Positions 11,202-23,571 of a DNA stretch of 64,000 nt are shown in pieces (position 1 is the stretch's first letter; the number at the start of each line of letters is the position of its first letter). The position numbers and the translations under genes are program-made. The notes under the pieces were generated by a model. The model was not told the origin of the DNA, made no database searches, and saw nothing but the letters and a program-made list of their open reading frames with translations. The DNA comes from Argentina anserina (taxonomy: Eukaryota; Streptophyta; Magnoliopsida; Rosales; Rosaceae). The stretch lies in the NCBI RefSeq assembly GCF_933775445.1, contig NC_065877.1, forward strand, positions 17,236,001 through 17,300,000, given 5' to 3'.

Positions 11202-13933
11202 GGGTGTTAACATAGTCCCAAAGCCATTGACAACTAAATCTTGATCAAATATGTTTTGTTTTCAAAATATATGGACTTGATCGACTACATGGGTAAGTAA
11301 AATAGGATTTTATTGTATGGTTTCTTAAATGGTTAATGGTTAAAGACTATGTTAAATTTTGTGATGTAGGATTCTGGTTTCTTATTTCTTAGACTTGTCA
11401 GTATGTTAAGTGATTTTTTGAACTATGCTATTTTACAGGAATCATTACTTGTTCTTGAGTGCTGTCTAATCTCCTGAACTAAACTTATTGCAGGGATTAT
11501 ACTTTTCTTATCTTATTTCTTGTGACGTGAATTCTTGAACTACATTTTCATGCAAGATTCAATATTTGTTTTCTCGTATGTTCTTTCTGGTGTGAGTCAG
11601 TGTTGTGGGTTGGCGTTGTGTGTGTGAGTCATGTGTTGACTATTCTGGGGAGTGACTTCGGGTTGCCGTAACCTCAGGTATAGATTAGAGTGAGTGGATT
11701 GGTCGTTGGTCTCATCTTGGGAGTGACTTCGGGTTATCGTAACCTCAAGGGTAGAGTTGCGTGTGTGGGAAGTGGTTGCCATAGTTGTGGAATGGTGTTT
11801 CTTTTACTGTTTGTGATTATTTGTTTACTTATCTTTTGTATTTTATTGTATGTTTAAGTGATTTATGAACTATGCGATTATGTAGGAATCACATATCTTT
11901 CTTCTGTGCTTTTCTTCTTGTGATACATGAATTCCTAAACTATGCTTTCTTGCAAGATTCACAAATTGTTTTCTTGTTTAGCGGTGTGAGTTGAACCTTG
12001 AGTTGAGGTGGAGAGGATGTTGTATGTGTGGTGGGCGTGGTGTTATTTTTGTTGATTTATTGTAGGGTATTCAATGTTAGTTTACTCATACCAGCTATAA
12101 AGATGACCGAGTTTGTGTTTGCAATTCTGGTGTATCCATCAATGGTGCAGGGGTAGTGTTGTAAGTAGTACGTAGTTGCAGTTAGATAGTTGAGCAGCTG
12201 TCAGCAGTATGTTATTTTGTTTTTAGTTCTTTTAGTTTTGGTGAGGCTCAAGTGGAATTCTACAACTATATTTATTTACACAAGTGTGAACAGTAAGTTT
12301 CGATTCAAGTTATGACTGAGTTGTTTGTTTGAACTCAGAATCGATATTCAACAGCTGTATTGTAATTTCAATTATATTAAGATTATTTTAGAGTGTTAGC
12401 GTTTTAAATTTTGAAATTTTACTGTTCAAAATTTAGGTATGTTACAGACGATTTCTTCGACCTCCGCCAACCTTGTTCTTCGTTTCCGAAAGCAAGTTGT
12501 GGTCTCTGGGTACCTTGGGTGGCTCAAGGCAGTTGCAACAACGTTTGAGAGGCGAGCAAGACAGCCATGCAGCCCGGATTTGAAGTGGTGGACCACAGAG
12601 ACAACGGGATCTCTTTTCGGTGCTTCGCTGAGGTAACAATCGAATTACGATTCATTTGATTTTTGTGTCGTTGTGATCGTATTGTTGTTTCAATTTTGTT
12701 TGGTATAATTGCATCTTAAGTTTGGTTGGTTTTGCGTTAGAGTATTGGCCGGAGTAGGTGATCGGAGAATAGGAGTTAAAACTCTGATTTTTACTGTTAT
12801 CAAGTTTTCCTTTTACTGTTTTATCGTTGAGTGAAATTACTAGGATACCCCTGTTAACTTTCAGTATTTAAAGTCATACCTCTGACAGATTTACTTTGCT
12901 GAAATTACCATTTTATTATTTACATTTACCTTTTTAGATTTACCATTTTATTATTTCGGTAAATCTTCAGTTAACCTTTTACCTTAACCATTTTATCTTT
13001 AGGTTTCTCGATTTAAATCAGATTACAGAAAATTAGTAACTTTTCGCTAAAACATAATTTTAGCTTTACGATTAAACATTAAACTGGATTTCCTCCTGGA
13101 TCGGAAATCGAGGAACTCTTAAACATGAGATTTAAATGCCGGAAGAATAAATTAAATCTTTCCATTTATTGTTATCCGTGCGTTTCTTTAGTCGACGTCT
13201 CGAGCACTTCACTCGAGTTAGATAGTAAATTTACCGAGATACTTTATAAATGGTGAATCCAATATACCTCTCGAGCCCCCACTTGAGACTAGATAATATA
13301 ATTTTTTATTTAATATATATTCGTGAGTGGTACACGTTGTCCTTATTTTGATACCGTCACTCATAATCAATTAGTCGTTAGTACTCGGTGTATCCGAGTG
13401 GGTAAACTGTGGCACCTGTCACTCAGGATTAAATACTATATTTTTCTATATACAATATTTATCTATATTGTTATATGGTGAATCTGTCGTCCTGATGTTC
13501 GGCACCATGGTTTATCCACGGTGATTCTCGTTGGTTGTTGTCTAGTCCCGAGGATCTTACTTCACAATGCTCAGTTTTCTGATCTCCGAGTTGAATTTAG
13601 TTGACGCGTTTGGCGTATTCTGGTGATTCTCGTCTTCTGACCTTATCTTTTACTGTCTTGTCGGACCGAGTTGGCCCATTGAGACTTTGATAAATTCTTT
13701 GTTTGATGTTATAGTGTTACATTGCTACCTTCCATATTTCTTTTTATTTACGTCTATATTTCACTTGCTTCTCATTTCTTATCATTAGTTTGTTTTTATT
13801 TTATTCATAGCCATGTAGTTTTGAGTTGATAAGTAGTCGACATATCGGGTTGGACGTGTTAGCGGCTTCTTAATTCGGGTCTACGACGAATACTGTTACA
13901 TTTCGGTCCCGGAAATGGTCCCGAGGTGTGACA
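11202..13933 (+). mobile_element. Degenerate non-coding LTR sequence, probably gypsy
   Basis: There is no coding sequence. LTR-like 3' ends are visible at about 12445 (tatgttaca) and 13933 (cccgaggtgtgaca). A segment near 11210-11330 resembles 17900-18040, so both may derive from one LTR family, cut at different places by family A LTRs. Two copies of a 71-bp unit containing gagtgacttcgggtt lie at about 11647 and 11718. I recognise no internal domain. Confidence 0.45.
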
Positions 13934-15688
13934 GTACATTTGTCCTCTTGTGATCTGTCCTCATATATATATGTCACAACCCGACCCGGGTCATGACTAT
14001 TGAGGATTTAAAACTGAAATTAAAGTAAAACTCCTTTTTGGTTTTGAAACAATGAAGAAAGAATTAAGTTCAAGTATTGTACTTTTTTTTTCACTGAACA
14101 AAACTTATAAGAAGCTATCTAAAGTAAACCAAACTAAATTTTATAACATGGAGAAGAGTTATACAAAACATTTACATACTCACAAGATCTACTTTACTTG
14201 CAAGGTTTTATAATACAAGAAAAGAGAGCACCTCACCTAGGTTAACACTTCACCTCTACACAACTTGTTTTCTATTTACAACATAGTGACAAAAATAGAG
14301 ATCCTAGAAACAAAACTAGGCCTCAAAACCTTCAAACACAAGCAGCATGGTCCAACACACACATATATACATATACATAAATCAGAACCCCATAATGCTT
14401 ATGACAACTCTAGTATCTCACTAACTTGCCCAGTCATGGATCGGTTACCAAAAAACAATGACAAAGACATAGGGGATGAGCTTACAAGCTCCGTAGGAAA
14501 GGTAAATCATTCTAACTTGGAATATGAAGGAATATTAGAATATATGAGGAGGAAAAAAGTGGTATCAACCTTAAAGGAAACTGCTTGAAATCAAGGAATA
14601 TAAAACAGTGACATGAACAATTAGTAATAAGCATCAAGTTCAGCTCATATAAGATATATAATTCATCTTAAAAGTGATTCAATGAAGAACGAAAAAATAA
14701 GGTAAGATGAGCCGAAACCAAAGTCGCTTATAGACAGTCAATTACGTTGAAAAGATATACTCATCATGAAATCAACTAAAATAGCAAGACCTCAACTCTT
14801 TTTGCTTTAGAAACTGAATTCAGATATTAGAAAGACCCTTCCATTCACTGTAATAAATCTAGCAACAATAGTTCAAAATCCCTCCAAATGAAAAATCCCA
14901 GCGAAATTCTCAAAATCCTTATATCACCAGTTAGAGCCCTTTGCTCGCATTAAGACCACCCAGCACACCTCGTACAAGCGGATTTTGATCAGGTTTTGGG
15001 TCTTCCACCCTAGGGAGGCAAAATTCCTACTGAACCAAATAAATACAGTTGAAAGCCAAAATTGGTCTTTCCATGTCATAATACGAAAGCTATTTTAATG
15101 TAACCAAGTTGATTCCCGTAAAACAAAAGAAGGAATGGTTGTAGCTACTTCCTAAAACTTAGATGAGTTTACTGTAAGACTACTGTATATAGGAATTTGT
15201 ATAAAGCAACTTAAAAATGAGAATATTTTCTTGATGTAAAATATGATAAAAGAAATAATAAAACTAGGAAGAGAATGAGGAAGATAAATATATTATGCTT
15301 GCTACACTTATTTTGTTATTAGAAATTGTGATAATAACAGTGATATCAACTAATGAAATCTTAGAAAAGAGTTTTAGCAGTAATAAGAATTCATCTTTGG
15401 TTCAATCACAATATGCAAATACATACCAACGTGGGTGGGAGAGTAACATGAATAACTTTTATGATTGGGTGATGGAAACAAGTGAATAGCAAGAGCTAAA
15501 GAACGATTAAGTTTTCAAGAGTTGACTTTTGACTCGTGGTTTATCTTTGAAAACTTCCTTCACGAAAGTTGTTGAGTTCATCGTTACAAGTTCGTAGAAA
15601 TGTGGCACATGTAAATCGGACATCAACGACAAAGTTACGAATCAAAAACCTTGTAGGGTATTTTTGGAAGGTGGTAATTAGAAGGTTT
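13934..15688. other. Non-coding, probable LTR debris
   Basis: At 13972-13996 a tgtcacaacccgacccgggt sequence looks like the end of an LTR read on the minus strand. A 107-codon open stretch at 14265-14588 has no recognisable motif and lies in low-complexity AT-rich sequence, so I do not call it a gene. At 15490-15688 the sequence is the left flank of the solo LTR that follows and continues on its far side. Confidence 0.35.
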
Positions 15689-16914
15689 TGTCACGCCCCG
15701 ATCCCGAGGTCGGCGGGTTTTACCCCTACCGGACGCCGGTCCCGACGCAAGACTTAATGTTATAGTGTGGAATGTAACAAAACTAAACAACAACTTCTTT
15801 CTAGGGTCTTCACTCTACCTATGCTCATCCAATCCTTTCCTGACTCAATACAATCTACACTTTTCTGTAAAATAGTGTATATATGGGTGGATGAGTAAAA
15901 CCACGCGCTCAGTGAGTGGGTAATGTATTATGCTAGCAAAGTCATGTCATTTTACTTACTCTATAAAATAGTATATCGTATACGCACAGTTCACAACAAT
16001 GCGCTACATCGCACAATCCCTTCTTATTGGTTATCCTTCAATTTAATGATCCTCACGGGTCACCTAATGGCCTATTGCCCTATACCTCAGTGTGCCACAT
16101 CCTTACTTTGGATAACCTAATCAAGAAGTTCACATGTTCTATGACTAGTCAATCAATAACTCCAACACGATAAAATATATATAACCCAACATATATCACA
16201 AATCGACATACTTCACTTTAAAATAGAGAGATATTTAGAAATATATCAAAAACATAGTTTTTGACTAATTTAAAAGCATATAAGAATATTTCAAACACAT
16301 TACATAAAGCACTCACCTCGAAAGTACAAATCGTCACCTAGACCGTAAACCAAAACTCCCAAAACCAGCCTTCTAGACACCACCATCGAATCTAGCCCAA
16401 ACCTCTAGGATAAAAAGAGCATGCTAATACGAATCCATAGCCACTCGCGGATTGCAAATTGGAATTATGAATCAAAAGTTATGATAGATGCAAATTTCGT
16501 CGCAAAACTAATAAAATAATAAACAAAACTAGAGAGAGAAAGTATTTCGGGAGAAAGAGAAATCACACGGGTCAAAATGACAAGTGGCAATCATTGATTG
16601 GCTATCTAGTGCCACATGTCGAAACAAGAGGAAACACACTACAAGTTGACACATGTCCTATGACTAAGGGTTATGCTAACATCAGCGTCAGCTGGTGCCT
16701 CTTTCGTCTATCACGTGTCACCACGCGGTCCAATCCGAGCATGTCGTCACCACGTGAACACTGTTCGATGAAACTTTGATCAATCTCTAAAAATAGCTTG
16801 GGACTCTGAAAAAATTCACCAAAACATATGGCGAACTCGTGACGACTTCTACTTTCTATTTATCAAAAGAAAAATAGAATTTCACCTACTTAAAAATCGG
16901 GATATTACAGGTTT
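15684..16914 (+). mobile_element. Solo LTR with perfect 5-bp target-site duplication
   Basis: The element runs from 15689 (TGTCACGCCCCGATCCCG) to 16909 (ATCGGGATATTACA), 1221 bp, with TG...CA ends. It is flanked by GGTTT at 15684-15688 and GGTTT at 16910-16914. No internal coding region is present, so this is a solo LTR left by LTR-LTR recombination. The orientation follows from the TG start and is otherwise unsupported. Confidence 0.85.
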
Positions 16915-18327
16915 AAAGGGTGAAAATCAAAAAGGGAAAGTCAAAATTTCCAAAAATGAGATCGTACCCCCAACCTTCTCTCTCCTCTGTCTCTCTCTTT
17001 CTTCCAGAAAACTGCACCAGCGTTGTCCTTCCATGTCTGGCGACACCACGACACCTTCCACCTACCAAAATGTTTAGCTCGACATTCTCCATTGTTTGAG
17101 CCAAGTTTCGAGCCACACCGGCTGTCGAGTGAAGAGCAGCAGTAGCCGCAAGTTCACAGCCATTTGCACCATCGTTGTGCAGTCGTTTCCGACGAAGCTC
17201 GAGCTCGAAGCTTCCATCCGACCTTTTTCCTTCTTCTGGGCTTGGCTCCGTCGTGCTTGAGGTGAGATAGAGGCCGTATTAACTTCATTGATGTGTGGAG
17301 CTACCTAATTGTTCCGGCGACTATACGGCCACTTTTCGGTCGAATTAGGCTTCAATGCAGGTATGAATGTTCCTTAAATCCTTGTGATCTACAAGTTTTC
17401 TGTTGGAGTCATTAGGTTTTGACGAACTTTAGGAGTGGTGGTGTGTGGGGCCCACACGCAACTGCATAGGACAGCGTGTGGAGGAGCGGCTGATAGTTCT
17501 TATAGTAATGGTTTACTCCATTAAGTTGTGATCTTCAATACGAGCATGTACATATATAATTCGCTTATGTTGGATTAAATTGGAGATTGCTGATGGTGTT
17601 GTTGTAAGTAGTATGACTAATTTTGGTTGGTTTATGGAAGTTAGAGATTGTTATAATGGTGTAGTGATCATAAGAAATTAGTATGGTTCTCCAAAGACCT
17701 TGGTAGATCATGGAGGGTGGTTGTTTCTCGGAAATTTAAGAGTTAAATGCCGTAGTTAATTAAATTAAATTGTCTTGTTATTTACTAAGGTAAATTAGAT
17801 TCATTTAGGCCTTTAAATTGGAAGCTTGGTACTTGCTTTGGTGATATTGTTGGCGTAGCGGGATTACGAAGTGAGTAAACCTCACTCATTACAATTTAAC
17901 TTGAGATATTAACATAGTTCATGTGGCATCAACTTTTATAAATTGTTCTAAAAATACTTTTGATTTAAAATTACATGAACTTGATCATTTACGGTTCGTG
18001 GGTAGGTAAAATGAAATTTTAATACAATGATTCCAAAGGTTGGTGCTTGTGAACTATGATTAATGTGAAGTGTGAGATATATTATTCTTATTGATATTGA
18101 TGTACTATAGTCTATTTGTACATGTATATTTAATAGTAATAATAATATACATATACATGTACCTATATTATATTCTTATTTGATATTGTTACATATTTAT
18201 TTGATGTTGGCGGATCAGACCGGAAGGGAAGAAAATGTACCTTCCGGTAAATTAGTTTATTGGCATGATATAATTATTTTATAATGCTGTGTGAGAGTCG
18301 CTTGGTTTTATTTTGGTACACAATTAT
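16915..18327 (+). mobile_element. Non-coding LTR-like sequence flanking the solo LTR
   Basis: This sequence joins to 15490-15688 once the solo LTR is removed, and reads like the body of another gypsy LTR (CT-rich leader near 16970-17010, then a long AT-rich tail). It ends at a family A LTR start at 18328. Near 17900-18040 it resembles 11210-11330. No gene is seen. Confidence 0.4.
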
Positions 18328-18622
18328 TGATAGGAGCACAAAGTGTGACGTTCTTAATGATTATATGTCATATTCTTACTCTTTGTTACTTCTTATTTCA
18401 TGTGATTTAGTTACTTTTGTATGAATAAGTGTTTAGGAATAGCTTAATTCGAATATGAGTTATTTGATGATGAAAACGTGCTAAGTATTAGAAATCCATA
18501 TTATTCCTTACTCGACTAGGACTCTACTTTCCTATTTTCATTCTTTTCTATTTCTAACTTGTCGATTCTTTTTTGGAAAGACAAATCCTATATGGACTAG
18601 GAGAAGTGGAGCCGTGATGCAT
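18328..18622 (+). mobile_element. 5' fragment of a family A LTR
   Basis: It begins TGATAGGAGCACAAAGTG and follows the first 295 bp or so of the family A LTRs at 24817 and 11201, though more diverged. Within about 60 bp of the break it runs into the middle of an E2 gag frame, so most of the LTR, the leader and the gag N-terminus are missing. Confidence 0.8.
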
Positions 18623-18669
18623 TCCTAGGAGAACAAGGAAACCATCCCCGAGTTTGACAAGGAAAGCTT

Positions 18670-19931
18670 GATGTCGTGTGAAGGCAAAGCCTATGAGAGG
18701 TTCAAATCTCTTGTAGCATCATGCACAGCCCATGGCATTAGAGAAGGTATGTTGCTTCAGTAATTCTTATGAAGGATTGCTACAAATGGAAAGAGAGTTC
18801 CTTGATTCAACTGCTGGTGGATCGTTTTTGGACAAGAGCAATGTAGTAGCAAAAGATCTGTTGGAGAAGACAGCTATGAACAACCAACAATTTGGAACAT
18901 CTGCTAGTTCTACACGGCAGGTACATGAGACCAACTCGAGTTCAAGCTCTGCTCTAGAGGACAAGGTTGATAAGTTGTCCAAGATGATCAGTCATTTCAT
19001 GAAGACTAGTGGAGCTCAAGTTTGTGGAATATGTACGGATGGGCACCCTACTGATCACTGTCCTCAAGTTGCTTCTAGTGGAGGGTATGAGGAAGTCAAT
19101 GCCCTTGGTTATCAAGGAGGTCAGAGGTACAATCAATTTTTGAATACCTACAACCCTGGCCTACGTGATCATCCAAACTTTCGTTGGTCCAATAATGAGA
19201 ATGTACTAAGCCCACATCAGAATGCTATGTAATTTGGGCCTCGTCCGGCTGGTTTGTTTAGACCACAAACTCCACTACTCAATGTTCCACCTCCCAACGT
19301 GGCTAGTACTCCTAATTATGATGAGATGTTGAAATCTTTAGTTGCTGGACAAAGTCAATTGAATACCGTGACTCAAACTTTGGTGGTGGGTCAACAAGCG
19401 AATAGCAAGGACATTGCGGAGCTAAAAACGCATATGGGCCAGGTAGTAAACTTCATGGGCCGTTTTGCTGAGCAAGGAAAGTTGCCAAGTGGTGTCATAC
19501 CTAACCCAAAGAATGAGCAAGCCCAAGCTATCATGACAAGGAGTGGGCTCGAGCTAAAGGAGCGGCCTAGTATTGCTAGGAAGGCCCAAACAACCCATGT
19601 TCTTGAGAAGGGTGACGAGTTGGCTATCATGAATGTCTTGGAGAAAGATCCAGCTACCTCCAAGAAGGAGAGTGTGCCGATCCATGAGACACACAAAGGT
19701 ACAAATGCTAACTCAAATGAATTAGTTAAAACTAATCCTATTTCGGATGTACTTTTCCCTTCTAGGTTTGCAATGAGCAAGAAGGATAAATCTGATGAGG
19801 AGGTGTTAGAGGTCTTTAGGAAGGTGCAAGTTAACCTTCCATTGTTAGAGTGTATCAAGCAGATCCCTAAATATGCAAAATTTCGTAAGGAGCTTTGCAC
19901 TTCAAGAAGACAAATTAGGGAAGAAAAGTAG
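18670..19931 (+). pseudogene. gag: Athila-like gag, 5'-truncated and broken (E2)
   Basis: Coding begins in mid-gag at YERFKSLVASC and changes frame near 18760. The 18732-19232 frame then gives the zinc knuckle CGICTDGHPTDHC (CX2CX3HX4C) and the DHPNFRWSNNENVL segment. A TAA at 19230-19232 stands where E3 has CAA. The next frame (19254-19931) covers the gag C-terminus to a stop made by loss of one G at about 19929, relative to the same place in E3. Gag binds and packages element RNA. E2 lacks the capsid N-terminal half. Confidence 0.88.
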
Positions 19932-20473
19932 TGAAGATGAATGAGATAGTTTCAGCTGTCATACAAAGGAAGCTACCCCCTAAGATTAAGGATCCAGGAA
20001 GTTTCTCTGTCCCATGTAAAATTGGTAACACATTATTTGATAATGTTATGCTTGATCTAGGTGCTTCGATAAATGTCATGCCATATAATGTTTATCAATC
20101 ACTAGGATTAGGACCTTTGAAGAATGATAATGTGATTATCTAATTAGCAGATCAATCTAACAAGTACCCTAAGGGGTATGTTGAGGATGTCCTTGTGCAG
20201 GTCAGTCACTTGATTTTTCCTGCAGATTTCTATGTGCTAGACATGGAGGTATCACCCTTAGAGACAACTCCACTACTTTTGGGGAGACCGTTCATGAGAA
20301 CTGCAAGGACATGCATCGATGTTGCAAATGAGAGTTTGACGATGGAGTTTGATGGAAATGTTATCAGCTTCAACATTTTTGAGGTAATGAAGTACCCAGT
20401 TTCTGACATTAACTCGTGTTTTTCTGTGGATGATTCTATTGCACAGGTTATGTCAGAGACGTTGGAAGCATAG
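19931..20473 (+). pseudogene. pol (PR): Retroviral-type aspartic protease (E2)
   Basis: In one frame, 19931-20143 holds the active site LDLGASINVMPYNVYQSLG, and 20195-20473 holds the C-terminal part (VLDMEVSPLETTPLLLGRPF). A TAA at 20141-20143 replaces the CAA seen in E3. The protease region ends at an in-frame TAG at 20471-20473, at the same place as an in-frame TAA in E3. This enzyme normally cuts the Gag-Pol polyprotein inside the particle. Confidence 0.88.
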
Positions 20474-20569
20474 AAATTAGCTATAGAGCAAGGGGCCGGA
20501 TTTGACAAGCATGGGAACCGTGTCCCAAGAGAGGAGTGGGCTGACTTTGAGCCCAAAATTTTTGAAATA

Positions 20570-21842
20570 GTGAATGAGCTTGAAGCTCAACCATACAAAA
20601 GGTATCTCTCTTTCTTGTCAATTCCCATTTCCACTAATAAATTGTTACCATCTATGGTACAAGCCCCAAAGTTAGATTTGAAGGAGCTTCCAGATCTTTT
20701 GAAGTATGTGTACCTCAGAAAGAATGATACACTACCAGTTATTGTGTCATCAACACTGACTAAGCAGCAAGAAGCTAAATTGATTGATGTGCTTAAGAGG
20801 AACAAAACCGCTATTGGATGGACTTTGGCAGATATCAAGGGGATCAGCCCTACAACTTGTGTTCATAGGATACTTTTGGAGGATGACGCCAAGCCTACAA
20901 TTGATGCTCAGAGGAGATTTCACCCACCAATGATGAAAATCGTGAAAGATGAGGTGATCAAGCTGCTTGATTGTGGAGTGATCTATCCAATCTCGGACAG
21001 TCGGTGGATTTCACCAGTGCAAATTGTGCCTAAGAAGAGTGGGGTGACTGTTGTGAAAAATGAGGCGAATGAGTTGGTACCCCAGAGGTTGGTGACCGAT
21101 CATAGGATGTGCATTGATTATAGGAAGTTGAATGCTACAACACGCAAGGATCACATGCCTTTGCCATTCATGGACTAGATGTTGGAGAGATTAGCTAGAC
21201 ACGAGTTCTATTGTTTTCTAGATGGGTACAGTGGGTACAACCAGATATGCATTCATCTGGAGGATCAAGAGAAGATGACATTTACATGTCCATTCGGCAC
21301 TTTTGCCTATCGACGCATGCCTTTTGGTTTGTGCAACGCACTAAGTACATTTCAACGATGTATGCTTGCTATTTTCTCTGACTATATCGAAAATATTATT
21401 GAGGTTTTTATGGATGATTTTAGTGTTTATGGAAAAGACTTTGATGCATGTTTAGAGAACTTAGAGTTAATCTTGAGAAGGTGTGTAGAAACTAACCTTG
21501 TTCTTAATTGGGAAAAATGTCATTTCATGGTGAATCAAGGGATAGTTTTGGGACATATTATATTTGCTAAGGGTATTGAGGTAGACAAGGCTAAGGTTGA
21601 TATTGTGCATCACTTACCCTCTCCCACAACTGTGAGAGAGGTTCGTTCTTTCCTTGGTCATGCAGGATTTTATAGGAGATTCATCAAGGATTTTTCTATG
21701 GTGGCGAGACCTATGTGTACCCTATTGCAAAAGGAGGTGTCGTTCATATGGGATGATGCATGTGAGAAAGCGTTTTTGAAATTGAAGAGTTGTTGACTAG
21801 TGCACCCATCATTTGTCCTCCGGATTAGAACCTGCCCTTCGA
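20570..21842 (+). pseudogene. pol (RT): Reverse transcriptase (E2)
   Basis: Frames 20570-21178 and 21179-21796 are the same phase, split by one TAG (a CAG in E3: MDQMLERL). They show ISDSRWISPVQIVPKK, MCIDYRKLNATTRKDHMPLP, FLDGYSGYNQ, YRRMPFGLCNA and the catalytic FMDD (EVFMDDFSVYG), so the polymerase core is readable from end to end. One base is missing near 21785, which shifts the frame before RNase H, and a TAG replaces a Trp codon near 21827. Confidence 0.9.
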
Positions 21843-21843
21843 A

Positions 21844-23571
21844 TTGATGTGCGATGCTTCGGACTATGCAATTGGGGCAATGTTGGGCCAAAGAAAAGAG
21901 AAGAAGCCTGCAGTGATTTACTATGCGTCTAGGACTCTTAATGAGGCCCAGATAAATTATTCGACTACTGAAAATGAGCTTTTGGCTGTAATCTTTGCTT
22001 TAGAAAAATTTCGATCATATCTTTTGCATTCTAAAGTTATTGTGTATTCTGACCATGCAGCCTTAAGATATTTGATGACTAAAAAAGATGCTAAGCCCAG
22101 GTTGATCCGGTGGATACTGTTGATTCAAGAATTTGACCTTGAGATTAGAGATAAGAAGGGAAGTGAGAATGTGGTGGCTGATCATTTGAGTAGGATCGTG
22201 CGAGATGAGGAAAGAGAGCCACTACGTGAGACTTTCCCAGATGAGCAACTCTTTGGGATGGAGGTAAGTGTGCCTTGGTATGCAGACATTGTCAATTATT
22301 TAGTTACTAAGACTTTTCCTAGTACACTTTCGCATGCTAATAAGGCTAAATTGAAGAAAATGGCTAGACATTATATGTGGGATGAACCGTATTTATGGAA
22401 ACAATGTAGTGATCAAGTCATTAGGAGATGTGTCACAGAAAATGAGCATAGGTCAATTCTTAACTGTTGTCATAATGAGGCATGTGGAGGTCATTTTGGG
22501 CCTCGTAGAACAGCTTTGAAGGTGTTTGAATGTGGATTTTATTGGCCTACTATTTTCAAAGATGCATACATGTTTTGTGTTTCTTGTGATAGGTGTCAAC
22601 GGACAGGTAAGATTGGTCCAAGAGATCAAATGCCCCTTACTCCTATTATTACTGTCGAAATTTTTGATGTGTGGGGTATAGATTTCATGGGTCCATTTCC
22701 TTCATCTAGAGGATTCTTGTATATCTTATTGGCTGTTGATTATGTGTCAAAGTGGGTGGAGGCAAAGGCCACCAAGACTAATGATTCAAAAGTGGTTGCA
22801 GGTTTCTTGAGAACTAACATATTTTGCAGGTTTGGAGTACCACGTGTTTTGATAAGTGATGGAGGTTCTCATTTCTGCAACCGGACAATTGAGGCATTGC
22901 TCAAGAAGTATGGAGTAACACACAAAGTTTCGACACCATATCATCCTCAGACAAGTGGCATGGCACTAGTGTCCAACAGAGAAATCAAGGGAATTCTGGA
23001 GAAAACTGTAGGTCCAACAAGGAAGGATTGGAGTGATCGGTTGGATGATGCATTATGGGCCTACAGGACCGCGTACAAGACGCCTATTGGGATGTCACCA
23101 TTCAGATTGGTGTATGGGAAGGCATGTCATCTTCCAGTGGAGTTAGAGCACATATCATGGTGGGCGGTGAAGAAGTTCAACATGAGCTTGGATGAAGCAG
23201 GTCTACATCAAAAGTTGCAGCTCAATGAGCTTGAGGAGATTAGGAATGAGGCTTACGATGCTTCGTGGATTTACAAGGAGAAAACTCGTGCTTACCATGA
23301 CAAAATGATTAGAGGAAAGAAGTTCCAAGTGGGCAAGAATGTTCTGTTATTCCATTCGAGGCTTATGTTGTTTCCAGGGAAACTTCGTTCGCGTTGGGTT
23401 GGCCCATTTGTTGTTACTAACGTGTTTGCTCATGGTGCAGTTGAGATTAAAAGTGATACAACAAGGAAAGCATTCAAGGTGAATGGGCATCGACTTAAGC
23501 CCTACTATGAGCCATTTGAGGAGCACACGTATGAGGAGACAATTGTGAGAGATGCGCCTAACGGAGAATGA
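21844..23571 (+). pseudogene. pol (RNH-IN): RNase H plus integrase, 575 codons open but catalytically altered (E2)
   Basis: RNase H fills about residues 1-120 ([46 protein letters not shown]). The HHCC zinc region follows ([11 protein letters not shown] ... CVSCDRC), then the integrase core with D in [10 protein letters not shown] and D in LISDGGSHF, and the gypsy-type tail ([16 protein letters not shown]). The third catalytic residue is lost: the segment reads [12 protein letters not shown] where E3 has [12 protein letters not shown], so Glu is Leu at the D,D-35-E position. The frame is the longest in the window, yet the encoded integrase should not join DNA. It has no start of its own and is cut off from RT by the upstream frameshift. 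Confidence 0.92.

Noticed and set aside
12439..12639. Overlapping plus and minus open frames in a GC-richer patch
   Set aside because: They lie just after an LTR end, have no motif, and each is the shadow of the other. They could be leader sequence of an element.
14265..14588. 107-codon plus-strand open frame
   Set aside because: No recognisable domain, low-complexity AT-rich setting and position within LTR debris make a gene unlikely.
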